15,502 nt of DNA from Rhodospirillales bacterium RIFCSPLOWO2_12_FULL_67_15. Its GTDB lineage: Bacteria; Pseudomonadota; Alphaproteobacteria; Rhodospirillales; 2-12-FULL-67-15. Within the stretch, counting starts at the first letter, position 1. Each line of letters opens with the position of its first letter. Below the pieces are notes generated by a model. It had not been told where the DNA came from, searched no databases, and saw only the letters and a program-made list of their open reading frames with translations. A program made the translations under genes and the position numbers. The DNA is taken from the NCBI GenBank assembly GCA_001830475.1, contig MIAC01000278.1:3281-18782 (forward strand). The letters run 5' to 3'. Positions 1-6,630 of the stretch are shown here, in pieces.

Positions 1-725
1 TGCTGACGCTGCTCGGCGCTCTGGCGGGCGCGCTGACGGCCACATCCGCGTCTCAGGCGGGCGAGCGCGCGCTGACCGTCGTCGAGTTGTTCACCTCGCA
101 GGGCTGCTCGTCCTGCCCGCCCGCCGACGAGTACCTCGGCGTTCTCGCCGAACGCGACGATCTGCTCGCGCTCTCCTTCCACGTCGACTACTGGGACTAT
201 ATCGGCTGGAAGGATCCCTTCGCCAAATCCGCCCACACCGAACGCCAGCGCCAATACCGGAACTTCTTCAACATCCGCTACGTCTATACCCCGCAGATGG
301 TCGTCCAGGGCGCCTATCAGACGACCGGATCGAAGCGCACCGACGTGGCGGAGCGGATCGAAAAGGCAAGGGCGCTCCCGCGCCTCGACGTGACCCTCGC
401 GCGCGAGGCGGGAGAAATCGCCATCCGCGTCGCGCCCGCTGGGACGTCGGGCGTCAAGGCCGAGGACGCCGCCGTCTGGTTCGTCGCCTTTGACGATCGC
501 CACCAGACCGCGGTCGCGCGGGGCGAAAACAAGGGCCGTCAAATCGTCAATCGCAACGTCGTGCGCCGGATCGATCTGGTCGGCACCTGGAACGGCGCGG
601 CGTTCGCCGCGCGCGTTGCCGGCCCCGCCCGGGGCGAGCCGGGCGGCGACGGCGCCGCCGTTCTGATCCAGTCGTTGATCACGGGGCGTATACTCGGCGC
701 GGCCCGCCTCGCGCCGGACGGTTGA
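1..725 (+). CDS. DUF1223 family exported thioredoxin-like protein (5' end outside window)
   Basis: The reading frame is open from the left edge (phase starts at base 3) to TGA at 723-725, so the true start lies upstream. The first visible residues (LTLLGALAGALTATSAS) look like the end of a signal peptide, followed by the core VVELFTSQGCSSCPPADEYL. ELFTSQGCSSCPPAD is the hallmark of the DUF1223 family, a thioredoxin-like fold with a CSSC pair in the position of a redox CxxC. Further family-like stretches are SFHVDYWDYIGWKDPF and YTPQMVVQG. Family members are exported; their biochemical role is not established, and a disulfide function is inference from the CxxC alone. The next gene starts 12 bases after the stop on the same strand, so the two are probably co-transcribed. 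Family assignment is secure; function is not. Confidence 0.88.
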   Translation, partial: LTLLGALAGALTATSASQAGERALTVVELFTSQGCSSCPPADEYLGVLAERDDLLALSFHVDYWDYIGWKDPFAKSAHTERQRQYRNFFNIRYVYTPQMVVQGAYQTTGSKRTDVAERIEKARALPRLDVTLAREAGEIAIRVAPAGTSGVKAEDAAVWFVAFDDRHQTAVARGENKGRQIVNRNVVRRIDLVGTWNGAAFAARVAGPARGEPGGDGAAVLIQSLITGRILGAARLAPDG

Positions 726-737
726 TGGCGGCGGACG

Positions 738-1565
738 ATGGACGCAAATTTCTTCCGAGCGATCCTGTTTCGGGCGACGACGATCCGTGCCACACTTATT
801 GTTATGGCGCTGGCGGCGATGGCCGGCGCCGCGGCGCGAGGCGCGGACGAACCCCGCGTCGCCCCGGGGGCTCATCCGATGGCGAAGCAACACCAGGCGA
901 TGCTGGACGCGATCCGGGCGGACACCGCCGACACGGCCTCCTGGACCGGCCGGCGCGCGCTCGCGCCTCGGGTGCTGGCGGCGATGGCGAAGGTCGAGCG
1001 GCACCGCTTCGTTCCGGAATCCGATGCGCCCTACGCCTATATCAATCGCCCGCGTCCGATCGGGCACGGCCAGACCATCTCGCAGCCGTTCATCGTCGCG
1101 CTGATGACCGAGCTTCTCGATATGGAACCGACCGATAAGGTGCTGGAGGTCGGCACCGGCTCGGGCTACCAGGCGGCGGTGCTGGCGGAGCTCGCCCGCG
1201 AGGTCTTCACCATCGAACTCGTGGAACCCTTGGGCCGCATGGCGGAGACACGCCTCAAAGATCTCGGCTACGCCAACGTCCATGTCCGAATCGGCGATGG
1301 CTTCAAGGGCTGGCCCGAGGAGGCCCCGTTCGACGCCATCATCGTCACCGCCGCGCCGGAACAGGTGCCCGAAATCCTCGCCGAGCAGCTCAAGCCCGGC
1401 GGGCGGCTGGTGATCCCCCTGGGAAGGCAATGGGAACCGCAGACGTTGTTGCGCTGCGTCAAGGGCGAAAACGGAAAGCTCGTTTGCGAAAACAAGCTCC
1501 CGGTCGCTTTCGTGCCGATGGTCCGAGGCAAGAGCGACGACGGCAGCCGCCATCTCAGGCCGTAA
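738..1565 (+). CDS. pcm: Protein-L-isoaspartate O-methyltransferase, probably exported
   Basis: This 275-residue SAM-dependent methyltransferase would repair L-isoaspartyl residues in damaged proteins. Visible motifs are the PCMT-specific GHGQTISQPFIVALMTELL (about 109-127), SAM-binding motif I VLEVGTGSGYQAAVLAEL (about 135-152), the acidic end of motif post-I (ELVEP, 160-164), FDAIIVTAAPE (198-208) and LKPGGRLVIPLG (218-229). The usual enzyme is about 205-220 residues; the extra 50 are N-terminal and read like a signal peptide: basic residues R7, R12 and R17, then a hydrophobic stretch (ATLIVMALAAMAGAAA). A periplasmic location is therefore inferred. An alternative ATG at 804 (residue 23) would remove the basic region. 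It lies 12 bases behind the DUF1223 gene, suggesting an operon, and converges on the MarR gene 14 bases downstream. Confidence 0.93.
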   Translation: MDANFFRAILFRATTIRATLIVMALAAMAGAAARGADEPRVAPGAHPMAKQHQAMLDAIRADTADTASWTGRRALAPRVLAAMAKVERHRFVPESDAPYAYINRPRPIGHGQTISQPFIVALMTELLDMEPTDKVLEVGTGSGYQAAVLAELAREVFTIELVEPLGRMAETRLKDLGYANVHVRIGDGFKGWPEEAPFDAIIVTAAPEQVPEILAEQLKPGGRLVIPLGRQWEPQTLLRCVKGENGKLVCENKLPVAFVPMVRGKSDDGSRHLRP

Positions 1566-1581
1566 GCGCGGAGATTTTTTT
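1552..1581 (+). terminator. Weak candidate terminator after pcm
   Basis: ATCTC (1552-1556) can pair with GAGAT (1571-1575), followed at once by a run of six T (1576-1581). The stem is only 5 bp with a 14-base loop, so it is marginal. It would serve pcm and lies in the 14-base gap between convergent pcm and the MarR gene. Confidence 0.25.
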
Positions 1582-2212
1582 AAGCCGCCTTCGGCGTCGT
1601 GTGCTCGCGGCAGATCAGCAAGGAATCGGAATCGCTCAAGGCTTCGCTCGTGAGCCCGCAGCGGTGCGGGCCGCCCGCGACCTTGCCCGAGCCGTCGCGC
1701 TGGAAGTGGATGCACGTGCCGCACATCCCGAAGGTGCGAAAGGCGTTCTGGCGCTGCGCCTCGGCGAGCACTTCGGCCAGCAGTCCGGCAAGGACGGCTT
1801 GATTGGCGCCGGAAATGCCGCGCGCGGCCCTTTCGACGGCGGTTTCGTCGCCGCTTTCGAGTAGAGCCCTTCCTTCGCGCGTGAGTTCGAGGGCGATGGC
1901 GCGCCTGTCGCGAGGATCGGTCTGCCGGACGATCAGACCCTTGCGCTCCAGCGCGATCAAGGTCTGGGAGACGGTGCCCCGGGTTGAACCGAGGAAGTCG
2001 GCGAGCGCGCTCGGGTTGCGCGAATAACGGTTGGCGACGGCGAGGTAGTTGAGCGCATCCCCTTGCGCCGGATTGAGTCCATTGCGGAAACGCCCGGCGC
2101 GCCCGAGCCTGGCCAGGCGTTCGAGCAGCGCGGCGATCTTCGGCACGGGCGAGGCGGGCTTGCGGGCGGGCACGGTCGGGTTCCGGCGCGAAGAATATTC
2201 CCATCGCGCCAA
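1580..2212 (-). CDS. MarR-type winged-helix regulator with C-terminal cysteine cluster
   Basis: The N-terminal two thirds is a MarR fold: helix pair NPAQGDALNYLAVANRY (47-63), recognition region ALADFLGSTRGTVSQTLIAL (69-88), and the wing QTDPRDRRAIALELTREGR (97-115), whose DxRD-R wing is typical of MarR proteins. After the dimerisation helices a tail of about 50 residues carries C164, C167, H169, C185, C201 and H204 in the pattern CGTCIHF, HRCGL, ICREH. This could bind a metal or act as a redox sensor; that is inference. The start is uncertain: TTG at 2212 opens the frame without a clear ribosome site, and GTG at 2173 (residue 14, VPARKP) is an alternative that removes a non-family-like leader. 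It is divergent from the helicase gene, and the shared 72-base gap is a natural place for its operator. Target and ligand are unknown. Confidence 0.85.
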   Translation of the reverse strand: MARWEYSSRRNPTVPARKPASPVPKIAALLERLARLGRAGRFRNGLNPAQGDALNYLAVANRYSRNPSALADFLGSTRGTVSQTLIALERKGLIVRQTDPRDRRAIALELTREGRALLESGDETAVERAARGISGANQAVLAGLLAEVLAEAQRQNAFRTFGMCGTCIHFQRDGSGKVAGGPHRCGLTSEALSDSDSLLICREHTTPKAA

Positions 2213-2220
2213 GAGTTAAA

Positions 2221-2284
2221 GAACGAACTATTCGCGGGGCTGTGTCCTCTTGCGTTCACGCGCGCGGAGGAGGATGGTTCGTTC
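2221..2284. promoter_or_regulatory. Divergent marR/helicase control region with 8-bp inverted repeat
   Basis: GAACGAAC at 2221-2228 is repeated in inverted orientation as GTTCGTTC at 2277-2284, immediately before the helicase ATG. Around the first copy, AGTT and AACT (within 2213-2228) also form a loose dyad with an 8-base spacer. MarR proteins commonly bind dyads in the intergenic region next to their own gene, so these are candidate operators. No convincing -35/-10 pair was found for either gene. Confidence 0.3.
2266..2273 (+). promoter_or_regulatory. Shine-Dalgarno sequence that fixes the helicase start
   Basis: GGAGGAGG lies 11 bases upstream of ATG 2285. The same frame is open back to 2063, but that upstream part overlaps the MarR gene antisense, has no ribosome site and shows no family similarity. 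The motif therefore supports a start at 2285. Confidence 0.7.
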
Positions 2285-4855
2285 ATGCCGCTCGCCGGGT
2301 TCGGGACAACGGGCAAAAGTCGGGTGACGGCGGTGCTGGGGCCGACCAACACCGGCAAGACGCATCTCGCGCTCGAGCGGATGCTCGCGCACGCGACCGG
2401 CGTCATCGGCTTTCCCCTGCGCTTGCTCGCCCGCGAAAACTACGACCGTGCGGTCGCGCTCAAGGGGCGAGCCCAGGTCGCCCTCGTCACCGGCGAGGAA
2501 AAGATCGTCCCCTCGGGCGCGCGTTATTTCGTCTGCACCGTCGAATCCATGCCCTTGGACCGAGCGTTCGATTTTCTCGCGGTGGACGAGATCCAGATGT
2601 GCGCCGACGCCGACCGCGGCCACGTCTTCACCGACCGTCTTTTACACGCGCGCGGAATTTCTGAGACGATGGTCATGGGCGCGGAAACAGTCCGGCCGCT
2701 GCTTCGCCGGCTGGTGCCGCAAGCCGAGTTCGCTCCGCGCCGGCGTTTCTCGACGCTCGCCTACACCGGCAGCCGCAAGATCGCGCGCCTCGTCCCGCGC
2801 AGCGCGGTGGTGGCGTTCTCGGCCGCCGACGTCTACGCCATCGCCGAGCAGGTGCGGCGCAACCGCGGCGGCGCCGCGGTCGTGCTCGGGGCGCTTAGCC
2901 CACGCACCCGCAACGCCCAGGTCGCCATGTACCAGGCGGGCGAAGTGGATTATCTCGTCGCTACCGACGCGATCGGCATGGGCCTCAACATGGACATCGA
3001 TCACGTCGCCTTCGCCTCGTTGCGCAAGTTCGACGGCCGGAATTGGCGCGCGCTCGGCGCGGCCGAGCTCGCCCAGACCGCCGGCCGGGCAGGGCGGCAC
3101 ATGAACGATGGAACCTTCGGCACAACCGCCGAAGTCGGTTCTCTCGACGCAGAGACAGTCGAACGCATCGAAAACCATCGTTTTGATTCGCTGCCGTTTC
3201 TGTTTTGGCGCAATTCGGAACTCGATTTCGCCTCGCTCGCCCGATTGCAACGCAGTCTGGCCGCGCCGCCATCCTTGGCCGGCCTGAGGCGCGCGCGCGA
3301 AGCGCAAGACGAACTTGCACTGGCTCCCTTGGGGCGCGATCCCGATGTCGTCCGTATCGCGGATGCGCCGGAGCGTGTCCGCTTGCTCTGGGCGGTGTGC
3401 CAGATTCCGGACTTCCGCAAGGTGATGAGCGAGGCGCACGCTCGATTCCTGAAGCGCCTTTTCCTGCATCTTGCCGGACCCGAGGAACGTCTCCCCGCCG
3501 ACTGGGTCGCCGACCAGATCGCCCGGCTCGACCGGACCGACGGCGACATGGAAACGTTGATCCAGCGCATCGCCAACATCCGCACCTGGACCTACGTCGC
3601 TTATCAGCCCGGCTGGCTCGCCGATCCGGGGCACTGGCAGGAGCGCGCGCGCGCGGTCGAGGACAGGCTCTCGGATGCGCTGCACGAGCGGCTGACGCAG
3701 CGGTTCGTGGATCGCCGCACCGCGCTTCTGGTTAGCCGTCTCCGGGATAGCCGCGCCTTCATCGCCGCGGTCGCGCGCGACGGCCGGGTGACGGTCGAAG
3801 GCGAAACCGTCGGTCGGCTCGAAGGCTTTTGCTTCGTCGCCGAGGCGGGCCCCGAGGCGGCTAACCAGAAGCGCGGTGCGGCGGAAAAGGCGATCGTGGG
3901 TGCCGCGCTCCGGGCGTTGCGCGGCGAGGCGGCGGCGCGCGTGCGCGCGCTCGAACAGGCCGCCGCCGACGCCTTCGCGTTCGGTCCGGGCGGTGAAATT
4001 CTCTGGCAAGGCGCCGCGGTGGCGCGCCTTCAGCCGGGGCCGACGCCGTACGCGCCGCAGGTGGCGGTGATCCCGAGCGAGCTTCTCGAAGGCGGGGAAA
4101 AGGAACGCATCCGCCGCCGTCTCGCCGCGTGGGTGAAAAGCACCGTGCAACGTGTCTTTGCGCCGCTCTTCGCGGCGCACGAGGCCGCCCCGCGCGGCCC
4201 GATGCGCGGTCTCGTCTTCCAGCTCGCCGAGGGGTTCGGCTCGCTGCCGCGCGCGCACGCCGCAGCGCAGATCGAGGCGTTGACTCGCGAGGACCGCCGG
4301 ATTTTGGCGCGGCGCGGGATCGTCATCGGCCGCGAAAGCGTCTTCATGCCGGCGCTGCTCAAGCCGAATGCTCTCGAACTACGCGCCCGCCTGTGGGCCG
4401 CCCAGCGGGGCCTGATCGCGCCGCCGCCGCTGCCGCCGGCCGGGCGGACCTGGGTACGACGTCAAGACGAGGACTTGGCGTCCTCCGAATTTCTGGAATC
4501 GCTCGGTTATCGCGTCTTGGGTTCGATCGCCGTCCGGGCGGATATCCTCGAGCGGATCGCCGCGCACGCCTGGACGTTGGCGAAAAAAGGACCGTTCACC
4601 CCGCCTTCCGATCTGCTCAATCTCGCACGCCTCGGCCCGAGCGAACTGGCCGCCGTGCTCGCGGCGCTCGGTTTCGAGCGAATCCAGAAAGGCGAGGCGA
4701 GCGCCTTCCGTCCGCGCTGGCGCCGGAAGGAGAAGGATCGGATCGGGCCTGCGCGGGCAAGGCGCGCGGGCAGGAGCGGGGATTCGCCGTTCGCCGTGCT
4801 TAGGGAAATGGTTGGTGGGGGCGTGATCGGCGGGGCGCGCCCGCGCCGGCGCTGA
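2285..4855 (+). CDS. Suv3-like DExH-box ATP-dependent RNA helicase
   Basis: This is an 856-residue superfamily 2 helicase from ATG 2285. Visible motifs are Walker A GPTNTGKT (19-26), LVTGEEKI (68-74) and CTVESMP (84-90) before Walker B DEIQM (101-105), then RGHVFTDRLL (111-120), motif V-like YLVATDAIGMGLNMDI (223-238) and motif VI QTAGRAGRH (264-272). The GPTNxGKT, LVTGEE, CTVE, DEIQM series is characteristic of Suv3, the mitochondrial helicase that partners an RNase in RNA decay; alphaproteobacteria carry a homologue. The remaining 570 or so residues are Arg/Ala-rich without motifs I can name and are longer than the Suv3 C-terminus. The S4-domain gene begins 4 bases after the stop, implying one transcript and a shared role in RNA or ribosome metabolism. 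Unwinding of RNA is inferred from the family. Confidence 0.92.
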   Translation: MPLAGFGTTGKSRVTAVLGPTNTGKTHLALERMLAHATGVIGFPLRLLARENYDRAVALKGRAQVALVTGEEKIVPSGARYFVCTVESMPLDRAFDFLAVDEIQMCADADRGHVFTDRLLHARGISETMVMGAETVRPLLRRLVPQAEFAPRRRFSTLAYTGSRKIARLVPRSAVVAFSAADVYAIAEQVRRNRGGAAVVLGALSPRTRNAQVAMYQAGEVDYLVATDAIGMGLNMDIDHVAFASLRKFDGRNWRALGAAELAQTAGRAGRHMNDGTFGTTAEVGSLDAETVERIENHRFDSLPFLFWRNSELDFASLARLQRSLAAPPSLAGLRRAREAQDELALAPLGRDPDVVRIADAPERVRLLWAVCQIPDFRKVMSEAHARFLKRLFLHLAGPEERLPADWVADQIARLDRTDGDMETLIQRIANIRTWTYVAYQPGWLADPGHWQERARAVEDRLSDALHERLTQRFVDRRTALLVSRLRDSRAFIAAVARDGRVTVEGETVGRLEGFCFVAEAGPEAANQKRGAAEKAIVGAALRALRGEAAARVRALEQAAADAFAFGPGGEILWQGAAVARLQPGPTPYAPQVAVIPSELLEGGEKERIRRRLAAWVKSTVQRVFAPLFAAHEAAPRGPMRGLVFQLAEGFGSLPRAHAAAQIEALTREDRRILARRGIVIGRESVFMPALLKPNALELRARLWAAQRGLIAPPPLPPAGRTWVRRQDEDLASSEFLESLGYRVLGSIAVRADILERIAAHAWTLAKKGPFTPPSDLLNLARLGPSELAAVLAALGFERIQKGEASAFRPRWRRKEKDRIGPARARRAGRSGDSPFAVLREMVGGGVIGGARPRRR

Positions 4856-4859
4856 AGAT

Positions 4860-5180
4860 ATGATCCGGGCCGAAAAGCCTCGTCACACGCCGACGCGAAG
4901 GGCCGATCAATGGCTGTGGTTCGCGCGCTTCTTCAAAAGCCGCACGAGCGCGGCCCGGTTCTGCCTCGCGGGCCGGCTTCGGGTCAACGCGGCGCCCATC
5001 GCCAAGGCGAGCCATGAGTTGAAGGAGGGCGACGTTCTCACATTTTTCGCCGGCGGACGCGTGCGCGTTGTCCGCATTCGGGCGCTGGGAAACCGCCGCG
5101 GGCCGGCGGCCGAGGCGCAGGCATTGTATCAAGACCTCGATCAGTCTCCGGATAATGTCGCGGGCAGTCGCGCGGAATAA
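4860..5180 (+). CDS. S4-domain RNA-binding protein, Hsp15-like
   Basis: This small basic protein of 106 residues has an S4 domain at about 15-62: RRADQWLWFARFFKSRTSA, the loop LAGRLRVNA and KEGDVLTF. This layout (DxWLWxARxxKSRT, GxVxVNG-like, GDxL) is that of Hsp15, which in E. coli binds 50S subunits carrying stalled nascent peptidyl-tRNA. A basic tail follows (GGRVRVVRIRALGNRRG). The start ATG 4860 is 4 bases past the helicase stop, so translation is probably coupled. A role in ribosome rescue or RNA binding is inferred from the family; the pairing with an RNA helicase fits it. The gene symbol hslR is withheld because orthology cannot be proved here. Confidence 0.88.
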   Translation: MIRAEKPRHTPTRRADQWLWFARFFKSRTSAARFCLAGRLRVNAAPIAKASHELKEGDVLTFFAGGRVRVVRIRALGNRRGPAAEAQALYQDLDQSPDNVAGSRAE

Positions 5181-5199
5181 CCCCACGAACGGGCCTTCA

Positions 5200-5215
5200 G
5201 GGCGCGCATGCGCCC
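5200..5215 (+). terminator. GC hairpin downstream of the S4-domain gene
   Basis: GGGCGC (5200-5205) and GCGCCC (5210-5215) form a 6-bp stem with a GCAT loop, 20 bases after the stop codon. The following bases are AAAAC rather than a T run, so it may be a transcript-end stabiliser or a poor terminator. Confidence 0.3.
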
Positions 5216-5300
5216 AAAACGACAATCCCGGCGGGCGATAAACCCGAAGGCATAAGGGTTGTATCCGTCGGGGCGAATATGTTAGCAAAGCGCGCCATCC

Positions 5301-5321
5301 GGGCGTGCTTCGGCAACGCCC
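5301..5321 (+). other. UUCG-tetraloop hairpin in the fdxA leader
   Basis: GGGCGT (5301-5306) pairs with ACGCCC (5316-5321), and inside it GC (5307-5308) pairs with GC (5313-5314) closing a TTCG loop (5309-5312), with one bulged A. A C(UUCG)G loop is exceptionally stable in RNA. The element ends 30 bases before the fdxA ATG and 16 bases before its ribosome site, so it could insulate, protect or regulate the mRNA. No T run follows, so simple termination is unlikely. Confidence 0.45.
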
Positions 5322-5351
5322 GCCGGGGTGGAGTCGTAAAGGACGAAGAGC

Positions 5352-5687
5352 ATGACCTACGTCGTCACCGAGAGCTGCATTAGGTGTAAATTACAGGACT
5401 GCGTCGAGGTTTGCCCGGTGGATTGCTTCTACGAGGGCGAGAATTTCCTGGTGATCCATCCCGACGAGTGCATCGACTGCGGCGTCTGCGAGCCCGAGTG
5501 CCCGGTCGAGGCCATCGTTCCCGACACCGAGAAGGGGCTCGAGAAGTGGCTCGAGATCAACCGCGAGTATGCGGCCAAGTGGCCCAACATCACCCGCAAG
5601 GGCACGCCGCCCGCCGACGCGGACGCGTGGAGGGACAAGCCCGACAAGGCGCAGTATTTCAGTCCCAATCCCGGCAAGAAAGGTTGA
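5352..5687 (+). CDS. fdxA: 7Fe-8S ferredoxin, FdxA type
   Basis: This 111-residue soluble electron carrier has one [3Fe-4S] and one [4Fe-4S] cluster. Cysteines are at 9, 12, 17, 21, 25, 40, 43, 46 and 50. By comparison with Azotobacter ferredoxin I, C9, C17 and C50 would hold the 3Fe cluster, and C21, C40, C43 and C46 the 4Fe cluster; C12 and C25 match the two extra cysteines of that protein. The sequence from [10 protein letters not shown] through CPVDCFYEG to [14 protein letters not shown] is near identical to that family, as is the tail motif KWPNIT. AAAGGA (5338-5343) precedes the ATG by 8 bases. Codons around C9-C12 are unusually AT-rich (ATT AGG TGT AAA TTA), which may keep the early mRNA unfolded. 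The redox partner is unknown. fdxA directly before carD is an arrangement I recall from alphaproteobacteria. Confidence 0.96.
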   Translation: MTYVVTESCIRCKLQDCVEVCPVDCFYEGENFLVIHPDECIDCGVCEPECPVEAIVPDTEKGLEKWLEINREYAAKWPNITRKGTPPADADAWRDKPDKAQYFSPNPGKKG

Positions 5688-5983
5688 CCGGGCGTTCTCG
5701 CCCGCACGGAGGGCGCGGGTTGAAGCTTGGGCTCTGTATTTTCGCTTAAATTCGTGTTATGCTAAAAAATTGACGCTCTCCGGATTTTTCGCCGGAAGGC
5801 GTTGTTTTTACAAGCGATTACGGCAATCCCCCTTGTGGGCCGAGTCTTGCTCCCTCCAGCCAACCACCTGCTCGATCCGGGTTGCGTGCTTCCCGGGCGT
5901 TCCTTGCTCGGTCGGGGATGCGGAGCCGGGTGACGGCGCGACGGAACTTCCCGGAACCGACGGACCCTAGGAACTCACGATCC
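5688..5983 (+). other. fdxA-carD intergenic region
   Basis: This 296-base gap opens with a perfect hairpin, CGGGCG (5689-5694) and CGCCCG (5699-5704) with a TTCT loop, directly after the fdxA stop but without a T run. An AT-rich block (about 5735-5770) contains TATGCT (5758-5763), a possible -10 element without a convincing -35. TCCGG/CCGGA around 5779-5796 could form a short hairpin. The rest is GC-rich and featureless. A long leader for carD is likely if the AT-rich block is its promoter. Confidence 0.3.
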
Positions 5984-6622
5984 ATGACGAGTAAAAAGAA
6001 GAACGTAAAATCATCCAAGCCTGCGCCGAGGCCGAAGGCCAAAGCCGCCGCGCACGCCCATCCGAAAGCCGCGGCGGCGAAACCGGCCGCGCCGGCCGCG
6101 AAGATCCCCGGCAAGGCGCCGGCCAAGAGGTCGGATATCGCCTTCAAGATCGGCGACCACGTGGTCTATCCGACCCACGGCGTCGGCCAGATTCAGAAGG
6201 TGCTGATGCAGGAGATCTCCGGACACCGGCTCGAGCTGTTCGTCATCTCCTTCGATCGCGATCGCATGACGCTCAAGGTGCCGATCGTCAAGGTATCGAC
6301 CTCGGGCCTGCGCAAGCTGAGTTCGCGCAAGCTCATGGAGGCGGCGCTGACCACGCTCAAGGGCCGCGCCCGCATCAAGCGCACCATGTGGAGCCGCCGC
6401 GCCCAGGAATACGAGGCCAAGATCAATTCCGGCGATCCGATCGCGATCGCCGAGGTGGTCCGTGATCTGCACCGCAACGTCGGCCAGCCCGACCAATCGT
6501 TCAGCGAACGGCAAATCTACGAGGCCGCCCGCGACCGTCTCGCCGCCGAATTGGCGGCGGTCGAGCGCACCGACGTCGTCCAGGCGACCCATAAGCTGGA
6601 AAGCCTGCTCGCCGCGGCGTGA
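5984..6622 (+). CDS. carD: CarD/CdnL family RNA polymerase-binding regulator
   Basis: This 212-residue protein has a CarD_CdnL_TRCF RNA polymerase-interaction domain at about 53-113 (FKIGDHVVYPTHGVGQI, then ISFDRDRMTLKVPI) and a helical DNA-contacting domain to the end, with the conserved tryptophan W136 in RTMWSRRAQEYEAKINSGD. In Mycobacterium CarD the matching tryptophan wedges into the upstream edge of the promoter bubble and stabilises open complexes, so a global role at rRNA-type promoters is likely. ATG 5984 is chosen because AGGAA lies 10 bases upstream and the family sequence starts after it; the frame is open back to 5882, but that stretch does not resemble the family. The first 50 residues form a Lys/Ala/Pro-rich, histone-H1-like tail. 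The gene converges on the M48 protease with an 8-base gap. Confidence 0.93.
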   Translation: MTSKKKNVKSSKPAPRPKAKAAAHAHPKAAAAKPAAPAAKIPGKAPAKRSDIAFKIGDHVVYPTHGVGQIQKVLMQEISGHRLELFVISFDRDRMTLKVPIVKVSTSGLRKLSSRKLMEAALTTLKGRARIKRTMWSRRAQEYEAKINSGDPIAIAEVVRDLHRNVGQPDQSFSERQIYEAARDRLAAELAAVERTDVVQATHKLESLLAAA

Positions 6623-6630
6623 GCTTCACT

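Noticed and set aside
2642..4258. A 1.6-kb open frame on the minus strand inside the helicase gene
   Set aside because: High-GC shadow frame: rich in Arg, Gly, Ala and Pro without motifs, while the plus strand shows clear helicase motifs in its first part.
5882..5983. N-terminal extension of CarD from ATG 5882
   Set aside because: No ribosome site there; ATG 5984 has AGGAA at suitable spacing and matches the basic start of the tail.
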